This document shows, in pieces, positions 8,958-17,220 of a stretch of DNA of 35,690 nt. A program made the translations under genes and the position numbers. The notes beneath the pieces are model-generated. The model worked only from the letters and a program-made list of their open reading frames with translations. It was not told where the DNA came from and did not search any database. The DNA is taken from assembly GCA_013812395.1 (NCBI GenBank), contig JACCTL010000002.1, forward strand, positions 1-35,690, given 5' to 3'. Position 1 is the stretch's first letter, and each line of letters begins with the position of its first letter. The stretch comes from Euzebyaceae bacterium. Lineage in GTDB: Bacteria; Actinomycetota; Nitriliruptoria; Euzebyales; Egibacteraceae.

Positions 8958-9806
8958 TCAGCTGGTGGGGACCACCACCGGGTTGCCAGGGGCGGTGAGG
9001 TTGATCTCGGCGATTTGCAGGTCCGCGTCGCGACGCTGCAGCTGCGCCAACAGCTCCAGCAGCACGGCGCTCTTGACGTCCATCCGCTCGGCGGCGCCCA
9101 GTCGCACCCAGATTCGCGGCGGCAGCGCGTCCAGCGCTCGGCCCTCGGCCCGCAGGCCACGCAGGCGCAGTTGCACCCGCAGCCCCGGCTCACTGGGCGC
9201 GTCATAGCGCGACACCGCCCGGCGCAGCCGCCGCGGCAGCGCCCGGTGGACCCGTAAGGCGTTTCGCACCGCCGGGTCTGCAACGGCGACACCGGGAGCG
9301 GGCAGCACCGCTTGCACAGCGTCGATGCGCGGCAGCCGCCCGGGGCGCGCGTCGTCATCTGGCCTTATGACCACGCCGGCGGCGTCGATCTGCCAGGGTT
9401 GGCCTCCCGCACGGACCGACGCCAGCGGCACGCGGGCGGTGACCACGATCGTCACGGTCGAGGGTGGCTCGCGCTGCAGTTGCACCTGCTTCACCCACGG
9501 CAGGGCAGCCACCCGCTGCCGCGCCGCCGCCAGGTCGACCGTCACCAGGTTCTGGCCCTTGCGAATGCCCGCGATGTCGCGCACCAGTTGGCCCTGTGCG
9601 GCGGCCACCCCGTCAACGCGCACACCCGTGATCGCGAACAGCGGGGAACGAGAGACGGCGACCGCCGCCACGGCCACGACAATCAGGCCCAGGAATGACA
9701 GCGCCCAGCGTCGCCGCCGGCGATACTCCGCCGTGGCAACCTCCCGGCGCCGCTGCAGGATGCGGGAGTCCGCGGTCGGGCCCGACGCCGGCGCTCTGCT
9801 GCTCAC
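8958..9806 (-). CDS. ftsQ: Cell division protein FtsQ (POTRA domain)
   Basis: Single N-terminal TM (WALSFLGLIVVAVAAVAV), SPLFAITGVRVDGV...KGQNLVTVDLAAARQRVAALPWVKQVQLQREPPSTVTIVVTAR; located between murB and ftsZ. Confidence 0.93.
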   Translation of the reverse strand: MSSRAPASGPTADSRILQRRREVATAEYRRRRRWALSFLGLIVVAVAAVAVSRSPLFAITGVRVDGVAAAQGQLVRDIAGIRKGQNLVTVDLAAARQRVAALPWVKQVQLQREPPSTVTIVVTARVPLASVRAGGQPWQIDAAGVVIRPDDDARPGRLPRIDAVQAVLPAPGVAVADPAVRNALRVHRALPRRLRRAVSRYDAPSEPGLRVQLRLRGLRAEGRALDALPPRIWVRLGAAERMDVKSAVLLELLAQLQRRDADLQIAEINLTAPGNPVVVPTS

Positions 9807-10768
9807 GACGGCTTCCCCGTACCGTCGAAGCCGGCCAGCACGACCTCGGTGTCCAATCGCACCCCGTGTTTTGCCAGCACCGCTCGGCGAACGTCGGCGA
9901 TGACCGTGTGAACGTCGTCGGCGCGCGCCCCACTGCCCACCGTGATGAAATTGGCGTGCACGGCACTGACGGCGGCGCCGCCAACGCGATGGTGCTTCAT
10001 TCCCGCCGACTCGATCAGCCGTCCCGCCGAGTCCCCCTCCGGGTTACGGAACACGCTGCCGCAGGACGGTTCGTTGATCGGCTGGTGGGTGCGGCGCCAC
10101 TGCCGCATCTCGGCCATGTCGGCCGCAAGCTTCTCGGCATCCGTGCGGCGTAGGCGCAGCGTCGCGCGCACGACGACCGCATCGGCGGGTAACGCCGTCC
10201 GGCGGTAGCGCATCTGCAGGTCGGTGGCCCGTAGCCGCTCGACCGCGCCACCATCCCGCAGGCGCACGACCTCGGCGTCGACGAGAACCTCGGACAGTTC
10301 GTGGCCGTGCGCACCCGCGTTCATGCGTACGGCCCCACCCAGGCTGCCGGGGATCGCCACGCCAAAGGCCAGGCCCCCCAGCCGCTGGCGCGCCACGGTC
10401 GTGGCCAGCACCGGCATCGGTTCGGCGGCGCCAGCGGTGACCAGCACCGCGGCACCCAGTGCCTGATCGGCGCCGCCGGCGACCGCCACACCCCGAAACC
10501 CACGCCCGAGGATCACGGCCACACCGGGCCAGCCGGCGTCGGCCACCAGCAGGTTGGAGCCTCTGCCCACGATCAGCCACGGGCGGTCGTGCTCGGCACA
10601 GACCCGTGCGACGGCGACGAGGTCCTGCGGGGTCTGGGCGCGCACCAGCGCGGCGGCAGGACCGCCCACCCGCAGCGTGGTGTGGCGGGCGAGCGGCTCC
10701 CCGGCCAGCACTTCACCCTCGACCGTGGCGGCCAGCGCGGCGACAACAGCGTCAGCCATCGCCGCCAC
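9803..10768 (-). CDS. murB: UDP-N-acetylmuramate dehydrogenase
   Basis: LARHTTLRVGGPAAALVRA, LIVGRGSNLLVADAGWPGVAVIL, GIPGSLGGAVRMNAGAHG-type motif, CGSVFRNPEGDSAGRLIESAG. Confidence 0.96.
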   Translation of the reverse strand: MAAMADAVVAALAATVEGEVLAGEPLARHTTLRVGGPAAALVRAQTPQDLVAVARVCAEHDRPWLIVGRGSNLLVADAGWPGVAVILGRGFRGVAVAGGADQALGAAVLVTAGAAEPMPVLATTVARQRLGGLAFGVAIPGSLGGAVRMNAGAHGHELSEVLVDAEVVRLRDGGAVERLRATDLQMRYRRTALPADAVVVRATLRLRRTDAEKLAADMAEMRQWRRTHQPINEPSCGSVFRNPEGDSAGRLIESAGMKHHRVGGAAVSAVHANFITVGSGARADDVHTVIADVRRAVLAKHGVRLDTEVVLAGFDGTGKPS

Positions 10769-12185
10769 CGGGCCGACCGCGCAGGACCGCCAGCAGCGCA
10801 GGTCCGACCTCGGTGATGTCGCCGGCGCCGAAGGTGAGCACGAGATCGCCGGCCGACACCAGCTCGGCCACTTTCGCCGGCAGGTCCGACACGGCGGGGA
10901 AGTAGTGTGTCTGCGCCCCGGCGGCCCTCGCCGCCTCAGCGATCAGCCCCCCCGTGACGCCAGGGACGGGTGCCTCCCTGGCGCCGTAGACGTCGGTCAC
11001 GACCACAACGTCGGCGGCGGCCAATGCCTGGCCGAACTCGGCGTACAGGGCGGCGGTCCGCGAGTACAGGTGCGGCTGGAACACCGCCACCACGCGCCCG
11101 GCAGGTGCCGTCTGGTGCGCGGCGGCGAGGTTGACGGCCAGCTCGGTTGGGTGGTGGGCGTAGTCGTCGACGACCGTGACACCCGCGGCGACGCCGACGC
11201 GCTGGAAGCGCCGCTGCGCGCCGGTGAAGCCCCCCAGGCCACGCGCGATGGCATCCCAGCCAGCGCCTGCCCACAGCGCGGCGGCTGTGGCCGCAGCGGC
11301 ATTGAGCAGGTGGTGGCGGCCTGGCAGGCGCAGGATCAGCCGCCCCAGCTCGTCGCCGTCACGCGCCAGGGTGCAGCTCGACCCATGCGCGTCGAGGGTG
11401 ACATCGGTCAGGCGCAGGCCGGCGTCATGGTGCTCGCCGTACGTCAGCAGCGGTCCGGCGACCCTGGCCCGCAGCGCCTCGGCTCCGGCGTCGTCGCGGC
11501 AGACGATGGCCAGGCCGTCCGCCGGCAGGCGGGCGAGGAACTCGCAGAAGGCTTCGACCACGGCGTCCAGGTCGTCGTAGGTCTCATGGTGGTCCAGCTC
11601 GACGTTGGTGACGATCGCGCAGTCGGGGGCGTAGGACAGAAAGGAGCGGTCCGACTCGTCGGCCTCGGCCACGAAGACGTCGCCGGTGCCGTGGTGCGCG
11701 GCGGTGCCCGACTCGTGCAGGGCGCCGCCGATCGCGAACGAAGGGTCGAGCCCGGCGGTCTGCAGGCAGACCGTCGTCATCGAGGTGGTGGTGGTCTTGC
11801 CGTGCGTGCCCGCGACCAGCAGCGCCCGGCGGTCGGTCATCAGGGCGGCCAGCAGCTCGGCGCGGGTGACCACGGGAATGCCCAACTCCCGCGCCCGGGA
11901 GACCTCGGGGTTGCTCGCCGGGACGGCGGTGGAGACGGCCACCAGGGTGGCGCCGTCGACGTGGGCCGCGTCGTGGCCGACGTGGACGCGCGCGCCCATC
12001 GCCACCAGGACGCCGATGGCACGGCCGCCGCGGAGGTCGCTGCCGCTCACGCGATGCCCGCGTTCCAGCAGGATCGTCGCCAGGGCGCTCATGCCGGCCC
12101 CGCCCACGCCGACGAGATGGACCGCGGCCCCCGCGGGCAGCCGCCGCGGCGCAGCGTCCGGCGAGCGGTGATCCGCAGCGCTCAT
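10752..12185 (-). CDS. murC: UDP-N-acetylmuramate--L-alanine ligase
   Basis: VHLVGVGGAGMSALATILLERGHRVSGSDL, AGTHGKTTTTSM, EADESDRSFL, DDYAHHPTEL. Confidence 0.97.
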   Translation of the reverse strand: MSAADHRSPDAAPRRLPAGAAVHLVGVGGAGMSALATILLERGHRVSGSDLRGGRAIGVLVAMGARVHVGHDAAHVDGATLVAVSTAVPASNPEVSRARELGIPVVTRAELLAALMTDRRALLVAGTHGKTTTTSMTTVCLQTAGLDPSFAIGGALHESGTAAHHGTGDVFVAEADESDRSFLSYAPDCAIVTNVELDHHETYDDLDAVVEAFCEFLARLPADGLAIVCRDDAGAEALRARVAGPLLTYGEHHDAGLRLTDVTLDAHGSSCTLARDGDELGRLILRLPGRHHLLNAAAATAAALWAGAGWDAIARGLGGFTGAQRRFQRVGVAAGVTVVDDYAHHPTELAVNLAAAHQTAPAGRVVAVFQPHLYSRTAALYAEFGQALAAADVVVVTDVYGAREAPVPGVTGGLIAEAARAAGAQTHYFPAVSDLPAKVAELVSAGDLVLTFGAGDITEVGPALLAVLRGRPGGGDG

Positions 12186-13315
12186 CGCTGGACTGCCCGA
12201 CGAGTCACGTGCCCAGCGGCGGCGGCCACCAGCTCGGCCAGACGAGCAGCGGCATCGGGACGGCCAAGGCTTCGAGCCGCTGCGGCCGCGGCTGCTCGGC
12301 GAGCGTCATCGCACAGCAGCGGCGCAACGGCCGCCACCAGGCTGGAGCCATCCAAGTCCGCATCTCGGATCATCGTGGCGGCGCCGGCGTCGACCAGGGC
12401 CTGCGCGTTGGCCGTCTGCTCGTCGGCGGCGGCGTGGGGGAAGGGCACCAGCACGCTGGGCAGCCCCACCACGGTCAGCTCGGCGATGGTGGACGCACCA
12501 GCCCGGCAGACGACCATGTCGGCGGCGGCATAGCCCAGGCGCATGTCGTCGAGGAACGCATCGCAGCGCACCAGCAGCGCAGGATCAGCGCCCGTCCACG
12601 CCGCGGCCGCACGCGCGTGGTCCCGCGCGCCGGTGACGTGCAGCACCTGCACGCCGGCGGGGTCGGGCCAGGCCGCCGCCAGCAGGGCGTCGTTGATGCG
12701 ACGTGCCCCCAGGCTGCCACCGAAGGCCAGGACGGTACGCCGGTCGGGATCGAGCCCTAGGGCTTCCAACGCCTGTGGTCGCAGCGCCGCGAGGTCCGCG
12801 TGCCGCAGGTCGGAACGCACGGGGTTGCCGGTCACGACCGTGCGCGCCGAGCGGGGGAAGCGTCCTTGTGTGCCGGGGACACTCACCGCGACCGTGAAGG
12901 CCCAGCGCGCGGCGATGCGGTTGGCCAGCCCCGGCGCGGCATTCTGCTCGTGGATCAGCAACGGGATGCCGGCCAGCCGGGCAGCCAGCGCCAGCGGCCC
13001 GGAGACGTAGCCACCGAAGACGCAGGCGGCGGCGGCGCCGCGCTTGCGTATCAGCTGGGCCAGCGACCGGGCGGACCGAACGACAACGAACGGCAGGCGC
13101 ACCGTCTGCGGCGACAGCCGGCGCAACAGTGGTGCGGCCGCGACCTCGTGCAGCACCCAGCCGGCGGCTGGGACCATGCCCGACTCCAATCCCGTCGCCG
13201 TGCCGACGAACTCCACGTCCAACGTCGGATCATGGTCGCGCAACGCCTCGGCGGTGGCCAGGGCCGGGGTGACGTGCCCGGCGGTGCCACCGCCCGCGAG
13301 CAGGACCACCGTCAC
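12182..13315 (-). CDS. murG: UDP-GlcNAc:undecaprenyl-PP-MurNAc-pentapeptide transferase
   Basis: LLAGGGTAGHVTPALA, GGYVSGPLALAARLAGIPLLIHEQNAAPGLANR, CRAGASTIAELTVVGLPSVLVPFPHAAADEQTANA. Confidence 0.97.
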   Translation of the reverse strand: MTVVLLAGGGTAGHVTPALATAEALRDHDPTLDVEFVGTATGLESGMVPAAGWVLHEVAAAPLLRRLSPQTVRLPFVVVRSARSLAQLIRKRGAAAACVFGGYVSGPLALAARLAGIPLLIHEQNAAPGLANRIAARWAFTVAVSVPGTQGRFPRSARTVVTGNPVRSDLRHADLAALRPQALEALGLDPDRRTVLAFGGSLGARRINDALLAAAWPDPAGVQVLHVTGARDHARAAAAWTGADPALLVRCDAFLDDMRLGYAAADMVVCRAGASTIAELTVVGLPSVLVPFPHAAADEQTANAQALVDAGAATMIRDADLDGSSLVAAVAPLLCDDARRAAAAAAARSLGRPDAAARLAELVAAAAGHVTRRAVQR

Positions 13316-14607
13316 GTCCGCCTCACGCGCTTGGCCTTCGCGGCGCCTACCTGTATGGCGCCGGCCTTGATGGCGCCGACCTTACTGGCGTGGGCACTAC
13401 CGGCACCGGCCTGTATGGCGCTGGCCCCAGCGGCGCGGGGCTCGCCGGCGCGGGCGATCGCCAGCAGGATGCCCAGCCCGAGGGCGGTGACGACCAGTGA
13501 TGAGCCGCCGAAGCTCACCAGTGGCAGGGTGACCCCGGTGACCGGCAGCAGACCCACCACTGACCCGATGTTGATCACGGCCTGCAGCAGCAGCCAGCCG
13601 GTCAGCGAGACAGCCAGCAGCCGGCCGAACGGGTCGGGCGCGCGGCGAGCGGTGCGCAGCCCGAAGACCGCCAGCAGCACGAACAGCAACAGCACGCCGA
13701 GGGAGCCGACCAGGCCAAGCTCCTCGCCGATGATCGCGAAGATGTAGTCGGTGTGGGCGTTGGGGATGTACAGCCACTTGCCGCGGCCCTGGCCGAGCCC
13801 GGTGCCCGTCCAGCCTCCCGATCCCAGCGCCAGGTAGCCCTGCACCGTCTGGTAGCCGTAGTGCGCCGGGTCCGACATCGGATTCAGCCAGGCCATGAAC
13901 CGGCCACGGCGATAGTCCGAGGTGGCGATCCCCACCGCTGCCAGCACCCCCAGCAACGCCACCCCGGCACCGACGATGCGCACCGGCAGCCCTGCCGCGA
14001 CCAGCGTCACGCCGCCGATGCAGGCGATCAGCACAGCGGTCTCCAGGTCGGGTTCGAGCATGACGAGCAGGCCGACGAGCCCGAGGAGCGGGACGGCGGG
14101 CAGCAGCAGCGCGCGCAGGTCGCCTCGGCGCAGGACCCTCCAGCGGCGGGCCAGCACGTGCGCAAGATACAACGGCACCGCCAGCTTGAGCAGCTCGCTG
14201 GGCTGGAAGCGCAGCGGCCCCACGCCAAGCCAGCGGCGTGCGCCGTTGACGACGATCCCGACCCCGGGTATCGCCACCGCGGCCGCCGCCACCAGCGACA
14301 CGACCAGCAGCGGGATCGCCAGGTGGCGCCAGCGGCGGTAGTCACAACGGGCCGCGACCACCATCAGCGGCAGCCCGAGCAGGTTCCACAGCAGCTGTCT
14401 AGCGAAGATCCCGAAGGCGTTGCCACTCTCGGCGGTGGACGCGACAAACGACGCCGAGAACGTCATGATCAGCCCGAGCAACCACAGCACCGCGGTGGTG
14501 GCCACCAGTGCCCGGAACTCCAGGGTGCTCTCGCCGGCGACGGTGGCTCGCGTCCACCGCACCGCTTCCGTCCCACTCCAGCGCCTCCGCGCGACGTCAC
14601 TGGCCAT
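13312..14607 (-). CDS. ftsW: Lipid II flippase/glycosyltransferase FtsW (SEDS family)
   Basis: Polytopic SEDS protein: VVNGARRWLGVGPLRFQPSELLKLAVPLYLA, YIPNAHTDYIFAIIGEELGLVGSL, LPLVSFGGSSLVVTALGLGILL. Confidence 0.96.
   Translation of the reverse strand: MASDVARRRWSGTEAVRWTRATVAGESTLEFRALVATTAVLWLLGLIMTFSASFVASTAESGNAFGIFARQLLWNLLGLPLMVVAARCDYRRWRHLAIPLLVVSLVAAAAVAIPGVGIVVNGARRWLGVGPLRFQPSELLKLAVPLYLAHVLARRWRVLRRGDLRALLLPAVPLLGLVGLLVMLEPDLETAVLIACIGGVTLVAAGLPVRIVGAGVALLGVLAAVGIATSDYRRGRFMAWLNPMSDPAHYGYQTVQGYLALGSGGWTGTGLGQGRGKWLYIPNAHTDYIFAIIGEELGLVGSLGVLLLFVLLAVFGLRTARRAPDPFGRLLAVSLTGWLLLQAVINIGSVVGLLPVTGVTLPLVSFGGSSLVVTALGLGILLAIARAGEPRAAGASAIQAGAGSAHASKVGAIKAGAIQVGAAKAKRVRRT
13333..13452 (-). 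repeat. 15-bp periodic repeat (about 8 units) in the ftsW C-terminal tail
   Basis: Sense pentads RAGEP RAAGA SAIQA GAGSA HASKV GAIKA GAIQV GAAKA; the plus strand reads GLRGA YLYGA GLDGA DLTGV GTTGT GLYGA GPSGA GLAGA. Confidence 0.85.
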
Positions 14608-14666
14608 GGGAGCGCTCCCGCGCGACGTCAGTCGCCATCGCAGCGCCTCCGCGCGACGTTACCGGC
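14581..14666. repeat. 31-bp tandem repeat (two full units plus a partial) spanning the murD end and ftsW start
   Basis: gcgcctccgcgcgacgtcactggccatggga / gcgctcccgcgcgacgtcagtcgccatcgca / gcgcctccgcgcgacgttaccggct...; phase exactly 31 nt. Confidence 0.9.
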
Positions 14667-16141
14667 TGGCCGACCTCCCGGCTGGGCAGCGCGGCCACGG
14701 CGGTGCGGAAGGCACGGCCCCGCTCGGCGTAGTCGCTGAACTGGTCCATCGACGCGCAGGCGGGGGCCAGCAGCACGGTATCGCCCGGTCTGGCCAGGTC
14801 GGCAGCCGCGCGGACGGCGACGTCCAGGGTGCCGGCCTGCACCACCGGCAGGCCAAGCCCAGCGACGAGGGCGGCGAGATCAGGGCCCGCGGTGCCGATG
14901 GTGGCGGCCGCGCGCACGTAGCGGGCCACGTCGTCGCGCAGGGACTCGAACGTCAAGCCCTTCGCCAGCCCGCCGGCGATCCACACCACCCGGCCGCCCC
15001 CGCCGACGCTGCCGCTGCCGCGATCCCCGCCGACGCTGCCGCGGTCCCCGCCGAGGCTGCCGTCGCCGCGGTCTTCCCTGCCGAGGTCGCCGCCGCCGCC
15101 GGCGTCATCCCCAAAGGACGCCAGCGCGGCCGCCGCCGCGTGCGGGTTGGTGGCCTTGGAGTCGTTGACATAGGCGACCCCGTCGACGGTGGCCACGGCC
15201 TCGAGGCGGTGTGCCCCGGCTCGGTAACCGCGCAGGGCCGGGGCCAGGGCGCGCGGGTCGGCGCCCGCGCAGCAGGCGGCGGCGACGGCGGCGACGGCGT
15301 TGGCCAGATTGTGGGGACCGCGCAGCGCCAGGTCGCCGACGCCGATCACCTCGACCGGCTCGCCGCCCAGGAAGGCCACGATCGCGCCATCGTCGATGCC
15401 CACCTGCCCGTGCCGCGGCCGCGACAGGGTGAAGGTGGCGCGGCGACCGGGAGGGGGATGGGCCACCACCGCTGCCTGCGCACCGCGATCGTCGGCGTTG
15501 ACCACCGCCCAGTCCGTCGGTCGCTGCGCGCGCCACACGCGCGCCTTGGCCGCCTGATAGCCGTCCCACCCGCCGTGCCAGTCGAGGTGGTCCGGCGCCA
15601 GGTTGAGCAGGACGGCCACGTCGGGGCGCAGCGTCTGGGCGAACTGCAGCTGGAAGCTGGACAGCTCGGCGACCACCAGCCCGGCCGGCTCGTCGGCCCC
15701 GAGCAGTGACACCAGCGGCGTGCCGATGTTGCCGGCCGCCGCGGCACCCAGGCAGGCGGCCAGCATCTCGGTGGTGGTGGTCTTGCCGTTGGTTCCCGTC
15801 ACTGCCAGCAGGCGGGTACGCCCCGCGACCAGCCGCCACGCCAGCTCCGGCTCGCTGTACACGGGCACTCCCCGGCGGATCGCCGCCGCGAGCACGGGGC
15901 CGTCCTGCGGCACGCCAGGGCTGGTCACCACCAGATCGACGGCTTCCACGTCGGCGGCGGCCGAGCGTCCCAGCCGGACCGTGGCGCCGGCGGCCCGCAA
16001 CGCCTCGGCGCGGGCCACCAAGGCTGGCCCATGCGCGGCGTCGACCACGTTCACTGCGACCCCGCGGCGCAGCAGCTCGCGGGCGGCTGCCTCGCCGGAC
16101 ACGCCAAGTCCAACGACGAGGACGCGACTGCCGGGCGTCAT
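14597..16141 (-). CDS. murD: UDP-N-acetylmuramoylalanine--D-glutamate ligase
   Basis: MTPGSRVLVVGLGVSGEAAARELLRRGVAV, AVTGTNGKTTTTEMLAACLG, NLAPDHLDWHGGWDGYQAAKAR, YVNDSKATNPHAAAAAL, LLAPACASMDQFSDYAERGRAF. ATGA overlap with mraY. Confidence 0.97.
   Translation of the reverse strand: MTPGSRVLVVGLGVSGEAAARELLRRGVAVNVVDAAHGPALVARAEALRAAGATVRLGRSAAADVEAVDLVVTSPGVPQDGPVLAAAIRRGVPVYSEPELAWRLVAGRTRLLAVTGTNGKTTTTEMLAACLGAAAAGNIGTPLVSLLGADEPAGLVVAELSSFQLQFAQTLRPDVAVLLNLAPDHLDWHGGWDGYQAAKARVWRAQRPTDWAVVNADDRGAQAAVVAHPPPGRRATFTLSRPRHGQVGIDDGAIVAFLGGEPVEVIGVGDLALRGPHNLANAVAAVAAACCAGADPRALAPALRGYRAGAHRLEAVATVDGVAYVNDSKATNPHAAAAALASFGDDAGGGGDLGREDRGDGSLGGDRGSVGGDRGSGSVGGGGRVVWIAGGLAKGLTFESLRDDVARYVRAAATIGTAGPDLAALVAGLGLPVVQAGTLDVAVRAAADLARPGDTVLLAPACASMDQFSDYAERGRAFRTAVAALPSREVGQPVTSRGGAAMATDVARERSHGQ
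14993..15061 (-). repeat. 21-bp heptapeptide-encoding repeat inside murD
   Basis: Units 15041-15061 (GSLGGDR), 15020-15040 (GSVGGDR), 15014-15019 (GS), 14993-15013 (GSVGGGG) in a Gly/Asp-rich insertion. Confidence 0.85.
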
Positions 16142-17220
16142 CCGGCCACCCCCCGGTTGATGGCCTCGGCGTAGAACAGGCCAAGACCGAACCCAACTGC
16201 CAGGCCACCGACGATCCAGAAGCGCACCATCACGGTCGTCTCGTGCCAACCACCGAGCTCGAAGTGGTGATGCAGGGGGGCCATCTTGAACAGCCGCCGG
16301 CCGAACAGCCGGAAGCTGCCGACCTGCAGGATGACGCTGGCGGTCTCGACCACGTACAGCCCGCCGATGATCACCAGCAGCAGCTGGGTCTCGGTGAGCA
16401 CGGCCAGGGCGGCGAGCAGGCCACCGATCGCCAGAGATCCTGTGTCACCCATGATGATCTTGGCGGGAAACGCGTTCCACCACAGGAAGCCGAGGCAGGC
16501 GGCCATGGCCGCCGCGGCCGCGATCGCCAGGGCGTCGGCGTGCAGGGTGACCGCCAAGGCATAGTCGCCCTCGTGGCGGAACTGCCAGAACGCGATGATC
16601 GTGTAGGCGCCGAAGACCAGGGCGCTGACGCCGGCGGCTAGCCCGTCAAGGCCGTCGGTCAGGTTCACGGCGTTGGAGGTGGCCGCCAGCATGATGAAGC
16701 ACCACAGCACGAAGAAGCGCCCGAAGTCGAAGCTGGTCGCGCCGATGAACGACAAGTTGGTCGAGGTCTCCGCGACGTACTGGGCACCGACGGCGAAGAT
16801 GCCAGCCACCAGCGCCTGACCGGTGAACTTGGCCGTCTTGGTCAGCCCGAGGCTGCGGTTGCGGCGGATTTTGATGTAGTCGTCGAGGAAGCCGACCGCC
16901 CCCATCCCCGCGAAGACCCCGACGGCGAGCAGGCCGCCGGAAGACCATGCGTCGAAGAAGCTGACGGTGCCGCGGGCCGACCACCAGCCGGTCAGCGTGG
17001 CCACGACATACCCGAGGATCGCCGACAGGATGATCGCCGTGCCGCCCATTGTGGGGGTCCCGCGCTTGGACATGTGAGCCTGCGGCCCGTCGTCGCGGAT
17101 CAGCTGGCCGTAGCCGCGGCGGCGGAAGAAGCGAATGACCAGCGGTGTACCCACCAACGAGGCGATCAGGGCGACGCCGGCGGCGAGGAGGACGCTGCGC
17201 ATCCCGAAGATGTCGGTCAC
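16138..17220 (-). CDS. mraY: Phospho-N-acetylmuramoyl-pentapeptide-transferase
   Basis: DDGPQAHMSKRGTPTMGGTAIILSAILGYV, GFLDDYIKIRRNRSLGLTKTAKF, NAVNLTDGLDGLAAG, AFPAKIIMGDTGSLAIGGLLA, PLHHHFELGGWHETTVMVRFWIV. Confidence 0.98.
   Translation of the reverse strand: MTDIFGMRSVLLAAGVALIASLVGTPLVIRFFRRRGYGQLIRDDGPQAHMSKRGTPTMGGTAIILSAILGYVVATLTGWWSARGTVSFFDAWSSGGLLAVGVFAGMGAVGFLDDYIKIRRNRSLGLTKTAKFTGQALVAGIFAVGAQYVAETSTNLSFIGATSFDFGRFFVLWCFIMLAATSNAVNLTDGLDGLAAGVSALVFGAYTIIAFWQFRHEGDYALAVTLHADALAIAAAAAMAACLGFLWWNAFPAKIIMGDTGSLAIGGLLAALAVLTETQLLLVIIGGLYVVETASVILQVGSFRLFGRRLFKMAPLHHHFELGGWHETTVMVRFWIVGGLAVGFGLGLFYAEAINRGVAG

Noticed and set aside
10554-12533. 659-aa plus-strand ORF antisense to murC/murG
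   Set aside because: Low-complexity Arg/Gly/Gln-rich translation typical of antisense frames in high-GC DNA; the opposite strand encodes clear MurC and MurG.
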